Below the pieces are notes generated by a model, which saw nothing but the letters and a program-made list of their open reading frames with translations, ran no database searches and was not told the DNA's origin. From Chloroflexota bacterium (GTDB lineage: Bacteria > Chloroflexota > Anaerolineae > Aggregatilineales > Aggregatilineaceae): 31,436 nt of DNA. Positions 14,571 to 22,127 of the stretch are shown here, piece by piece (within the stretch, counting starts at the first letter, position 1; each line of letters opens with the position of its first letter). A program made the position numbers and the translations under genes. The DNA is taken from contig JACRBK010000595.1 in assembly GCA_016234525.1 (NCBI GenBank), positions 1 to 31,436 of the forward strand, in the 5' to 3' direction.

Positions 14571-15926
14571 ATGAGTGGTCCGATCAAAAAGGAAAAAGAG
14601 AAAGATAAGGAAATCATCAAGGTGTTGATCGTCGATGATATTCCTGAAACACGCGAAAATCTGCGTAAATTGCTGGCCTTTGAGCAAGATATTCAAGTGG
14701 TTGGCGGCGACGGGGCCAAAACTGGGCGTGAAGCAGTAGAGCTGGCTCAAAAATTCAAGCCCGATGTCGTGCTGATGGACATTAACATGCCCGATATGGA
14801 TGGCATTTCAGCCACAAAAGCGATAGCATCGGCAACGCCGACTGCCGCAGTGGTCATGATGTCAGTCCAGGGTGAAGCTGGATATTTGCGCCAGGCAATG
14901 CTGGCGGGCGCGCGTGACTTTTTGACCAAGCCCATTTCCAGCGAAGACCTCTACACGACGATCCGCCGCGTTTATGAGCGTGAGGCTCCCACTCGTAAAC
15001 AGTATCAGCAGATGGCTGCATTAACCAATCCGTCGTCATCGGCTCCATCTGCACAGGCCGGTGTGCCTACCTCTACGGTTGGGGCCGGACACATCATCGT
15101 GGTCTACAGCCCGCAAGCGGGAGCAGGTGTAACTACTCTGGCAACGAATATCGCCTCATCCCTGATGCGTCCCGATACCCGCGTGCTGTTGGTCGATTGC
15201 AACCTACAGTTTGGCGATGTGGATGCGGTGCTTAACCTGCAAGCCCAGTCGAATATCTCCGATCTGACCCGGCGGGTTCACGATCTTGATCAAGGGACCG
15301 TAGACAGCGTTCTGGTAACCCATACCTCTGGTCTTAAGGTGCTGGTAGCTCCTCCTCGACCCGAACAGGCCTACGACATTGCGCCTGATTCAGTCAAGGA
15401 TTTGCTGGTCGTACTGGCTGATTCGTATGATTTTGTCGTCGTTGATACCCCTACCCAGTACGACAATATGACTTTGAACCTGTTCGAAGTGGCCGAGAAG
15501 ATCGTTTTGGTGGCGACCCCAACGATTCCAGCGATCCGCAACATTCGCAAAATGCTCGATATTTTTGACTCGTTAGAGCAGCCTAAGGACCTGGTCGATA
15601 AGGTGCTGTTTGTGTTGAACCGGGTCATCAATGAAAAAGAGCGCGGGCGCGGAGCGATCCCAACCGCTTCGATTTCCAGCCACCTCAAGCGCGACGTTGT
15701 GGCTACTATTCCGCTCGATGAGCGAGTCATGATGACCGCCGTTAACCAGGGTTTTCTGGTCGTTACGAAATTTAAGAGTCAATCACCGGGCCGTGAATTG
15801 GTTGATTTAGCCGAACAGATTCGCCGCAGTGTGGGGTCCACTTATGAGACAGACTCTTCCTTACCCAAAGATTCTGATCCCCGGTCTAAGAGCGGAATTC
15901 GCTCCCTTTTTGGGGGATCTAACTGA
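14571..15926 (+). CDS. cpaE: CpaE/TadZ-like pilus localisation ATPase with N-terminal receiver domain
   Basis: 451 residues. After a Lys/Glu-rich start, a receiver domain (about 15-135) has D22-D23, phospho-acceptor D70, S98 and K120, the full set for phosphorylation. A Ser/Pro/Thr linker leads to a ParA/MinD-type domain (about 165-410) with 'LLVDCNLQFGDVDAVLNL' and 'YDFVVVDTPTQYDN', typical of CpaE/TadZ, which positions the Tad machine at the membrane. The nucleotide loop is unusual: S-P-Q-A-G-A-G-V-T-T (residues 180-189), without the signature Lys and with Val where ParA has the catalytic Lys and many CpaE have Thr. The C-terminus is low complexity with 'GIRSLFGGS'. The ATG at 14571 has a G-rich ribosome site. 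Confidence 0.9.
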   Translation: MSGPIKKEKEKDKEIIKVLIVDDIPETRENLRKLLAFEQDIQVVGGDGAKTGREAVELAQKFKPDVVLMDINMPDMDGISATKAIASATPTAAVVMMSVQGEAGYLRQAMLAGARDFLTKPISSEDLYTTIRRVYEREAPTRKQYQQMAALTNPSSSAPSAQAGVPTSTVGAGHIIVVYSPQAGAGVTTLATNIASSLMRPDTRVLLVDCNLQFGDVDAVLNLQAQSNISDLTRRVHDLDQGTVDSVLVTHTSGLKVLVAPPRPEQAYDIAPDSVKDLLVVLADSYDFVVVDTPTQYDNMTLNLFEVAEKIVLVATPTIPAIRNIRKMLDIFDSLEQPKDLVDKVLFVLNRVINEKERGRGAIPTASISSHLKRDVVATIPLDERVMMTAVNQGFLVVTKFKSQSPGRELVDLAEQIRRSVGSTYETDSSLPKDSDPRSKSGIRSLFGGSN

Positions 15927-15983
15927 CGTGAGAGTGTAGTGTAATAAGTAGATAAATGTGGAACAGGTGTAGGAGGTTTACCG

Positions 15984-17414
15984 ATGTCATTGCTGAGACG
16001 TATTGAGCGAGGTGGTGGAGGCGGGCAGGGCCAGCCGCAATCGCCGCAAGGTGGCCCCGGCGGCCCAGGCGACGAGTCTAAACTCGACCGGCTGCGCCGC
16101 ACGCAGGTTCCGCAGACGAGCGGAACAGGGACGGACACCCGGCCTGATGGGGGAGGGTATCAAGATTTGAAGTCGCGTGTCCAAAATAAGCTGTTGGCCG
16201 AATTGGATACCAGTGTTGACCCGCGCTCCCCTCAAATCCGTGATACTATCGAAGAACTGTTTGGCGCTATCCTGTCTGAAGAAAGCATCACATTGGGCCG
16301 TGCCGAGCGCCAACGGTTATTTGAAGCCATTGTGGCTGAAATTCTGGGTTTTGGCCCGCTGGAACCTCTGCTGGCCGATGATACCGTGACAGAAATCATG
16401 GTCAACGGTCCCAAGAACGTGTATATCGAACGAAAAGGTAACCTGCTGCGTTCGAATGTGACGTTTGAAGACGAAGATCATGTTCTCCGCGTGCTGGATC
16501 GTATCGTAGCTCCATTGGGCCGTCGTATTGACGAAAGCTCGCCGACAGTAGATGCCCGCCTGCCTGATGGCTCGCGTGTGAATGCGGTTATCCGCCCGAT
16601 TGCGTTGTGCGGTCCGACAATCACCATTCGAAAATTCTCTCGTAAACCCCTCACCGTTGAAGACTTGATCCGTTTTGGTACGATAACGCCAGAAATGGCC
16701 GAATTCTTGCGCGCCTGTGTCATCGCGCGTTTGAATATCGTGGTGTCGGGCGGTACGGGGTCTGGCAAAACAACTCTGCTGAACGTGCTTTCGGGTTTTA
16801 TTCCAAATGACGAGCGTATCCTCACGATTGAGAACGCGGCGGAACTTCAGCTTCGCCAGGAACATGTGGTATCGCTCGAAAGCCGCCCACCCAACATTGA
16901 AGGGCGTGGCGAGATCAGCATTCGTGACCTGGTAGTGAACTCCCTCCGTATGCGCCCCGACCGGATCGTGGTCGGGGAATGCCGTTCGGGTGAGGCGTTG
17001 GACATGTTGCAGGCGATGAACACCGGTCACGATGGTTCGCTGACCACCGCCCACTCTAACAGCCCGCGTGACACACTGGCCCGTCTCGAAGTCATGTGTC
17101 TGATGGCGGGGATGGAACTCCCGGTGCGCGCTATCCGAGAACAGGTGTCGTCGGCGGTTGATCTGATCGTACACGAGGAGCGGATGCGTGACGGTACGCG
17201 CAAAATCGTGAAAGTCACCGAAATCCAGGGGATGGAAGGTGATGTCATCACGATGTCCGACATTTTTGAGTTTGAGCAAACAGGTTTGGAAGCCGGCAAG
17301 GTGATCGGACGTATTCGTCCTACTGGGCTGCGCCCCAAATTCATTGACAAGATCGAAAGCGCAGGGATTCACCTGCCCCCGTCGGTCTTTGGCATTGGCA
17401 TGTCGCGTTATTAA
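15984..17414 (+). CDS. cpaF: Tad secretion/pilus ATPase CpaF (TadA)
   Basis: 476 residues. The first 50 residues are low complexity and rich in Gly, Pro and Gln ('[11 protein letters not shown]'). The three-helix N-terminal CpaF domain follows, then the PilT/VirB11-type ATPase. Visible motifs are Walker A 'GGTGSGKTT' (residues 256-264), the Asp-box-like '[14 protein letters not shown]', Walker B with '[19 protein letters not shown]' and the His-box '[14 protein letters not shown]'. It powers Flp pilus assembly at the cytoplasmic face together with TadB and TadC. The ATG at 15984 has a strong TAGGAGG site eight bases upstream. It lies 57 bases after cpaE and is probably cotranscribed with it. 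Confidence 0.96.
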   Translation: MSLLRRIERGGGGGQGQPQSPQGGPGGPGDESKLDRLRRTQVPQTSGTGTDTRPDGGGYQDLKSRVQNKLLAELDTSVDPRSPQIRDTIEELFGAILSEESITLGRAERQRLFEAIVAEILGFGPLEPLLADDTVTEIMVNGPKNVYIERKGNLLRSNVTFEDEDHVLRVLDRIVAPLGRRIDESSPTVDARLPDGSRVNAVIRPIALCGPTITIRKFSRKPLTVEDLIRFGTITPEMAEFLRACVIARLNIVVSGGTGSGKTTLLNVLSGFIPNDERILTIENAAELQLRQEHVVSLESRPPNIEGRGEISIRDLVVNSLRMRPDRIVVGECRSGEALDMLQAMNTGHDGSLTTAHSNSPRDTLARLEVMCLMAGMELPVRAIREQVSSAVDLIVHEERMRDGTRKIVKVTEIQGMEGDVITMSDIFEFEQTGLEAGKVIGRIRPTGLRPKFIDKIESAGIHLPPSVFGIGMSRY

Positions 17415-17429
17415 CCTGCTTTTTTTTTC

Positions 17430-17463
17430 AGGCCGGATGCAAACCCTCGGCTGCATCCGGCCT
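17430..17463. repeat. Perfect 12-base inverted repeat between cpaF and tadB
   Basis: AGGCCGGATGCA (17430-17441) and TGCATCCGGCCT (17452-17463) are exact reverse complements around a 10-base loop, forming a very stable hairpin. A run of nine Ts lies just before the 5' arm (17420-17428) and none after the 3' arm, so it is not a standard intrinsic terminator on either strand. It could stabilise the cpaF end or mark an RNA processing site. Confidence 0.75.
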
Positions 17464-17505
17464 ATTAAAGTAGTACCTGATTCCGATCGCGCCGAAGCGT
17501 TTTGC

Positions 17506-17514
17506 TGGTACAAT
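17506..17514 (+). promoter_or_regulatory. Possible extended -10 promoter for tadB
   Basis: TGGTACAAT is an extended -10 element (TGn plus TACAAT) about 43 bases before the tadB ATG and downstream of the strong hairpin. No good -35 box is seen, which extended -10 promoters can tolerate. Confidence 0.4.
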
Positions 17515-17556
17515 AAGATCACAGCGATGTGATATGTAGGGAGGCCAGAATACAAC

Positions 17557-18543
17557 ATGGGACTCATAATCGCAGGGGTGGCAGGTGCGCTGGCCGTTCT
17601 CATTTTGGTATATGGGATTGTCAGTGTCCGCTCGGAGCGCAAAGGCGAGATCGAAGAACGGTTAGGTCGTTACACCTCAGAATACACCAGCCTGTTGAGT
17701 GGTTTTGATGGTATCCAATCGTCTGCCGAAGAAGCTGCCGCCCATGAGCAAAGTATTATTGCCCGGCGTTTGGACGCCGCTTTGTCGGACCGGGGGTTCG
17801 GCAGAAAATGGCGTGTTCAGTTAGCGCGTGCCGATCTCAAACTGACGGTAGGTGAGTTTGCCGCGATGCATGTCATTTCGATGGCAGGTGCGTTTGTGGC
17901 AGGAACCATGCTTTTTGCAACACCTATCGGTGGGGCAGTCACCGGGATCGCTGGTTTTTTCATTCCTCGTTTTTATGTGGCGCGCAAACAGGGGCAGCGT
18001 TTAAAAGGGTTTGAAGGACAGTTACCCGATACGTTGTCACTGTGGGTTAACGCGCTGCGGTCTGGTTATTCCGTCCTCCAGTCTATGGAGGCGATTGCCA
18101 AAGAATCACCTGTTCCTACGTCGGTAGAGTTTCGGCGCGTCGTGCAAGAGGTCCAGTTGGGTATTGCGATGCAAGATGCTCTGGAGCATCTGCTAGGCCG
18201 GATGCCGAGTGATGACCTTGATCTTGTGAATACCGCTGTAAATATCCAACGCGAAGTCGGTGGTAACCTGGCGGAAATTCTTGAATCCATCGGACATACT
18301 ATCCGTGATCGTATCAAGCTGAAGGGTGAAATTGCAGTTTTGACCTCTCAGGGACGTATCACGGGCTGGCTGATCTCGCTGCTCCCGATCTTTTTGACGA
18401 TCTTTCTCTATGTCGTTAGTCCAGGTTACATGGGTAACCTCGTCGAGAACCGGATGTGCGGATGGCCGATGTTGGGCTGTGGCCTGGGCCTGATTGGAAC
18501 CGGCGCGGCGATTGTACAGAAGATCGTGAATATCGATTACTAA
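17557..18543 (+). CDS. tadB: Tad pilus inner-membrane platform protein TadB
   Basis: 328 residues. There is a membrane helix at residues 2-22, a hydrophilic stretch, a helix pair at about 105-140, then the type II secretion F domain (about 160-285: 'LPDTLSLWVNALRSGYSVLQSMEAIAKESP' and 'REVGGNLAEILESIGHTIRDR'). Helices at about 272-290 and 308-322 end the protein. This is the T2SSF fold with the usual TadB length. It forms the membrane platform driven by CpaF, probably as partner of TadC. The ATG at 17557 has GGGAGG about 13 bases upstream, slightly far. The stop is 19 bases before tadC. Confidence 0.92.
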   Translation: MGLIIAGVAGALAVLILVYGIVSVRSERKGEIEERLGRYTSEYTSLLSGFDGIQSSAEEAAAHEQSIIARRLDAALSDRGFGRKWRVQLARADLKLTVGEFAAMHVISMAGAFVAGTMLFATPIGGAVTGIAGFFIPRFYVARKQGQRLKGFEGQLPDTLSLWVNALRSGYSVLQSMEAIAKESPVPTSVEFRRVVQEVQLGIAMQDALEHLLGRMPSDDLDLVNTAVNIQREVGGNLAEILESIGHTIRDRIKLKGEIAVLTSQGRITGWLISLLPIFLTIFLYVVSPGYMGNLVENRMCGWPMLGCGLGLIGTGAAIVQKIVNIDY

Positions 18544-18562
18544 TGGAAAAGGAAGGCCGGTA

Positions 18563-19501
18563 ATGCTTCCCATTATTATTCTGCTGGTGGTAGGTGTCGT
18601 TATTTTGGGCGGCTTGCTGATTGTCGGCAGGCAGTCGAATACCACCGAAGACCCCCTTGAGAGACGCCTGGCCGAGTACGGTGATCGTGATCTTCCGTCA
18701 TCGCTCGAAGAAATTGAACTTTCTATCAGCACGCGCGACCGTGTGATCGTACCAATGTATCGGGCCTTAGCCCGTTTTGCCGTGCGATTTACGCCTGAAA
18801 ACCAGATCGAAACGATCCGCCGGCAGATTGAACTGGCCGGTAAATCACAGACGATGGAACCCGTTGTCTTTTTTGGACAGCGTGTTGCGCTTACGCTTGG
18901 CCTGGGAATCGGCGCGTTTGTGATGTTCTTCTTCTTCACTAAATGGGGTCCTGTCAAGGGGACTGTCGGTACGATTGTCGGCGCGTTGTTGGGCTACTAC
19001 CTGCCCATGCTCCAACTTAAAGGTCAGATTTCCCGCCGTCAGGATGGGATTATCAAGGCGCTGCCCGATGCGCTCGATCTGCTCACGATTTGCGTGGAAG
19101 CCGGGTTAGGCTTTGAGCAGGCGATGGGTAAGGTATACGAAAAGTGGGACAATGATCTCGCGGTGGCTTTTGGCCGTGTCCTGCAAGAAATTCAGCTTGG
19201 TAAGCGTCGTGGTGAAGCTCTGCGTGATATGTCAAACCGCATGGACGTTCCCGACGTCACCAGTTTTGTCGCCGCGCTTATCCAGGCGGAACAACTGGGT
19301 GTGAGTGTGGCTAAAATTTTACGTATCCAGTCTGACCAAATGCGTGTCAAACGCCGCCAGCGCGCCCAAGAAAAGGCGCAGCAGGCGCCGGTTAAGATGA
19401 TGCTTCCGATGGTTCTGCTTATTTTTCCGTCCATCTGGATCGTATTGTTGGGGCCATCGGTGATTATCCTGATTGAATCGGGTGTGATGGGTGGTATTTA
19501 A
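18563..19501 (+). CDS. tadC: Tad pilus inner-membrane platform protein TadC
   Basis: 312 residues. An N-terminal helix (residues 1-22), helices at about 105-155, then a T2SSF domain ('KALPDALDLLTICVEAGLGFEQAMGKVYEK' and 'LIQAEQLGVSVAKILRIQSDQMRVKRRQRAQEKAQQAP') and the final helix at about 287-308. 'RRQRAQEKAQQAPVKMMLPMVLLIFP' is the hallmark TadC C-terminal stretch. It works with TadB as the platform for the Flp pilus. The ATG at 18563 has GGAAGG eight bases upstream. It is the last recognisable Tad gene in this window. Confidence 0.93.
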   Translation: MLPIIILLVVGVVILGGLLIVGRQSNTTEDPLERRLAEYGDRDLPSSLEEIELSISTRDRVIVPMYRALARFAVRFTPENQIETIRRQIELAGKSQTMEPVVFFGQRVALTLGLGIGAFVMFFFFTKWGPVKGTVGTIVGALLGYYLPMLQLKGQISRRQDGIIKALPDALDLLTICVEAGLGFEQAMGKVYEKWDNDLAVAFGRVLQEIQLGKRRGEALRDMSNRMDVPDVTSFVAALIQAEQLGVSVAKILRIQSDQMRVKRRQRAQEKAQQAPVKMMLPMVLLIFPSIWIVLLGPSVIILIESGVMGGI

Positions 19502-19566
19502 CGGCTTTGTTCGATTGTGTGCTCATTTACTAACCCTATGGACCGACCCTGACCGTGAAAATTCGT

Positions 19567-19586
19567 CAGCCAGCGCCCGCTGGCTG
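19567..19586 (+). repeat. Hairpin between tadC and comF
   Basis: CAGCCAGC (19567-19574) and GCTGGCTG (19579-19586) form a perfect eight-base stem with a four-base loop. There is no T-run, so any terminator role would have to be Rho-dependent or partial. It lies in the leader if comF starts at 19620, or in its coding region if the GTG at 19491 is used. Confidence 0.4.
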
Positions 19587-19619
19587 GCAAATCCTATAAA
19601 ACTCCTGGCACAACAGGTC

Positions 19620-20282
19620 ATGACCACGGCGTTAGATTTGTTGTTTCCGCCGCTGTGTGTGAACTGTGACCGTGTAGGGAGTTTTTTGTGTCCTCATTGT
19701 CTGGCAAAAATGACCCCGGCTCCTTCTCGGACGCTGCCAGAATTCGATGAGGTGCGCGTCTGTGCCAACTATGCTGCCCCGGTGAGTACAGCCATCCATG
19801 CGTTAAAATATCAAGGTCAGACGCGTATCGCTGAAACGCTCGGTCTTTTGTTGTGCCAGGCCCTGGAAAATACCCAATGGCCGGTGGAGATGGTATCAGC
19901 AGTACCGCTCCACCCCAATCGTTTGCGCGAACGAGGGTATAATCAGGCGGCGCTGTTAGCCCATTATCTGGCTCAGACTCATCATTGGCCCTTTGTTCCC
20001 GATGCGGTCCAGCGTGTCCGCGAGACGGCGAGCCAGGTGCATTTAAATGCACGCGAACGCCAGGACAACGTAGCAGAAGCTTTTTCCGCTGATCCCGGCA
20101 GGGTATCGGGCAAGTCGGTGCTGCTGGTGGACGATGTGTTGACCACTGGGGCGACTCTGTCGGCATGTGCTGCTGCGCTGCGGGCAGCTGGGGCAGTGCG
20201 TGTATATGGAGTAACAGTGGCTGGAGCCATGGTTCAGGATCAACAAGCAAGTGTGCCAGGCACGCTTGTTGAAGTGGTGTGA
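19620..20282 (+). CDS. comF: ComF family phosphoribosyltransferase-like protein
   Basis: 220 residues from the ATG at 19620. It opens with 'ALDLLFPPLCVNCDR', the usual ComF N-terminus. A four-cysteine zinc-binding site (C13, C16, C24, C27) follows, then the type I PRTase domain with 'AVPLHPNRLRERGYNQ' and the PRPP loop 'LLVDDVLTTGAT' (168-179). ComF proteins are needed for DNA uptake in naturally competent bacteria, where they act in the cytoplasm with ComFA-type helicases; many non-competent species also keep one. The frame is open back to a GTG at 19491 overlapping tadC, but the extra 43 residues look unlike the family. Neither start has a good ribosome site. Confidence 0.88.
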   Translation: MTTALDLLFPPLCVNCDRVGSFLCPHCLAKMTPAPSRTLPEFDEVRVCANYAAPVSTAIHALKYQGQTRIAETLGLLLCQALENTQWPVEMVSAVPLHPNRLRERGYNQAALLAHYLAQTHHWPFVPDAVQRVRETASQVHLNARERQDNVAEAFSADPGRVSGKSVLLVDDVLTTGATLSACAAALRAAGAVRVYGVTVAGAMVQDQQASVPGTLVEVV

Positions 20283-20319
20283 ATTTTTAATACTGCTGCA
20301 CGCTAAAAGGAGAAATCGT

Positions 20320-20898
20320 ATGGAACTCAAGATTCACACGCGGAATGTCGATATGAATGCCCGTTTGCAGGAACATGTCGAACGAAAGGTAAACAGGTTA
20401 GATCGGTATTTACCCAATATCCACGAAGTGCGTGTAGACCTGGCTATCGAACGGCGCAAACAAGGCGCAGACCAGTGTATCGCTCAACTCACAGTTCGGA
20501 ATACGCGCGGTGTAATCTTGCGATCAGAAGACAAAAAACAGTCTGATGTTTATGCGGCGCTGGATATGGCGCTCGATAAAATGTACCGCCAGATTGAGCG
20601 CTATAAGGGCAAGAACAAACGGCGCAGCGGGCGTTTTGCCGAGACTGAAGCCGCTTTTGCGACGGTTGAGGCTGCACCGATACCGGCGGAAGAAGAAGAG
20701 GAAGAGGAAGAAAAGCTTATTATTGTTCGCCGCAAGCAGGTATCCCTGATTCCCATGAGCGAAGAAGAAGCTATCGATCAAATGGAACTCTTGGGCCATA
20801 ACTTCTTTATCTTCTACAATGCCGAAACCGCTAAGGTGGGCGTGCTGTATCGTCGTGACGATGGCAACTATGGCGTGCTTGAGCCTGAAGTCGCCTAG
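20320..20898 (+). CDS. hpf: Long-form ribosome hibernation promoting factor (HPF)
   Basis: 192 residues. The S30AE/RaiA domain (1-100) begins 'MELKIHTRNVDMNARLQEHVERKVNRLDRY' and binds near the decoding site of the small subunit. A linker with nine consecutive Glu residues and their flanks (about 124-136) connects to the C-terminal dimerisation domain ('VSLIPMSEEEAIDQMELLGHNFFIFYNAETAKVGVLYRRDDGNYGVLEPE'-like order, about 140-190). The two-domain form is known to pair 70S ribosomes into inactive 100S dimers in stationary phase. The ATG at 20320 has AAAAGGAG eight bases upstream. comF next to hpf is an order seen in other bacteria, often with secA downstream; secA is not here. Confidence 0.95.
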   Translation: MELKIHTRNVDMNARLQEHVERKVNRLDRYLPNIHEVRVDLAIERRKQGADQCIAQLTVRNTRGVILRSEDKKQSDVYAALDMALDKMYRQIERYKGKNKRRSGRFAETEAAFATVEAAPIPAEEEEEEEEKLIIVRRKQVSLIPMSEEEAIDQMELLGHNFFIFYNAETAKVGVLYRRDDGNYGVLEPEVA

Positions 20899-20923
20899 TT
20901 AACGCCGCTGTGATTTGATCTTC

Positions 20924-20954
20924 AGCCGGGAGCAGGTACAGCTCCCGGCTTTTT
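20924..20954 (+). terminator. Intrinsic terminator after hpf
   Basis: AGCCGGGAGC (20924-20933) and GCTCCCGGCT (20941-20950) form a perfect ten-base stem with a seven-base loop, followed immediately by TTTTCTTG. This is the clearest Rho-independent terminator in the window. It ends the comF-hpf transcript. Confidence 0.9.
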
Positions 20955-20981
20955 CTTGTGTGCTCAAGAGGAGTCATCAGA

Positions 20982-22127
20982 ATGCAGTTAGAAACGGTAG
21001 GAGCCGTGATCATGATCGGCCCTGGCGGATCGATTCGGCAGGAGCAGTTGGTTCATCGCGCTGTGCAGGCGGCGGCGCTTGATCTGGTTCATACTCTGCA
21101 AACACAAGGTATTCACCCGATTGTCCTGGCTGGGCCTGACCTGAGTTGGCTTCCCGATTCGCTGCCGGTGATCCGCGATGTAGACAGCGGGCCATTTCAT
21201 TTCGGGCAGCGCCTGGCCGGGTTAGTCGAGAAATATAACCTATCGCCTGTGATGTATTTCGGAGCAGGCAGCGCCCCCCTGGTCGATTCCCAGATATTAG
21301 GATTAATGATCGGTATGCTGCACGGCTCGCAATTCCGCAGCGGGCAGATTCCGACGCATATTGCCCTGACCAATAATTTACATTCGAGCGATTGGCTTGG
21401 CATCACCCACACCTCAGACGCGCTGGCGATCATTCGGCAGGCGGAACGCGATAACAGTTTAGCCTGGATGCTTCAGCAAGAATGGGATTTTGATGTGCGC
21501 GTATTGTCCAGCGTGCGTCCAGCGTCCAGTATGGACCTCGATACTCCCGCTGATCTGGCAATTGTGCGCCAACATCCCGGCTGTGGCCCCTATTTAGCCG
21601 CCGCTTTGGATGACCCCCTGTTGGATCGCATCCCGCTGGAGCGGCTGATTGATATTGTGATACGCGACGGCAGTCGGTTGGCGATTATCGGGCGTGTGTC
21701 GCCGCTGGCATGGCAAGCGTTGAGTAAGGCGACCCAGTGTTGGATACGTGTTTTTTCCGAGGAGCGCGGCATGGTTGCCAGCGAACGGCTGGCGCGGGGC
21801 GAGGTTCATTCGTTGATTGGGCGGTTTGTAGAGCTTCTGGGGCCATCGGCGTTTTTTAGCGAACTGGCGCAGACGGTCGATGCAGCCATTATCGATACCC
21901 GCGTCCTCATGGCTGCGGCTGGACAGTATCCTCATGATGCAGATCGTTTTGCTTCGGATCTGTTTCTAACCGATGAAATTCAGAATCCCTGGCTGCGCGA
22001 ATTCACCCTGGCAGCGGCGGCGGCCCCGATCCCGATTTTGTTGGGCGGGCATGGGGTGGTGGCTGGCGGGTTGTACGCGCTGACCGATATTATTTCGGCG
22101 CGCCGTCGGGTGACTGACTCGATGTGA
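20982..22127 (+). CDS. Uncharacterised protein with nucleotidyltransferase-like N-terminal region
   Basis: 381 residues, soluble, no signal peptide. I do not recognise the gene. 'GAVIMIGPGGSIRQEQL' at the start and 'SSMDLDTPADLAIVRQ' near residue 190 are placed like the start and the end of a GT-A-fold nucleotidyltransferase such as CofC/MobA, where D-x-D-T-P-x-D-L is common; 'MYFGAGSAPLVDS' sits where the 'GDxPL' metal-binding stretch would be. The Lys/Arg of the usual GGxSxRxG loop is not evident. The second half (about 200-381: 'IVIRDGSRLAIIGRVSP' and 'PIPILLGGHGVVAGGLYAL') has no recognised domain. The ATG at 20982 has AGAGGAG eight bases upstream, just after the hpf terminator. Its 3' end overlaps the convergent glycosyltransferase by 38 bases. 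Confidence 0.7.
   Translation: MQLETVGAVIMIGPGGSIRQEQLVHRAVQAAALDLVHTLQTQGIHPIVLAGPDLSWLPDSLPVIRDVDSGPFHFGQRLAGLVEKYNLSPVMYFGAGSAPLVDSQILGLMIGMLHGSQFRSGQIPTHIALTNNLHSSDWLGITHTSDALAIIRQAERDNSLAWMLQQEWDFDVRVLSSVRPASSMDLDTPADLAIVRQHPGCGPYLAAALDDPLLDRIPLERLIDIVIRDGSRLAIIGRVSPLAWQALSKATQCWIRVFSEERGMVASERLARGEVHSLIGRFVELLGPSAFFSELAQTVDAAIIDTRVLMAAAGQYPHDADRFASDLFLTDEIQNPWLREFTLAAAAAPIPILLGGHGVVAGGLYALTDIISARRRVTDSM

Noticed and set aside
17420..17463. Intrinsic terminator after cpaF
   Set aside because: The T-run is 5' of the hairpin on the plus strand and becomes an A-run on the minus strand, so neither direction has the required 3' U tract. Kept only as an inverted repeat.
16317..17642. 441-codon open frame on the minus strand opposite cpaF
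   Set aside because: It mirrors the codon pattern of cpaF, is rich in His, Arg and Gln without any domain, and spans the cpaF-tadB hairpin region. It is a shadow of a certain gene.
20690..20715. GAA/GAG-rich run in hpf as a microsatellite or frameshift site
   Set aside because: It encodes the acidic linker expected between the two HPF domains, and the frame is intact on both sides.
22090..22127. 38-base convergent overlap as a sign of a wrong stop or frameshift
   Set aside because: Both frames end with normal stops and both proteins have plausible C-termini. Short convergent overlaps are common in compact genomes.
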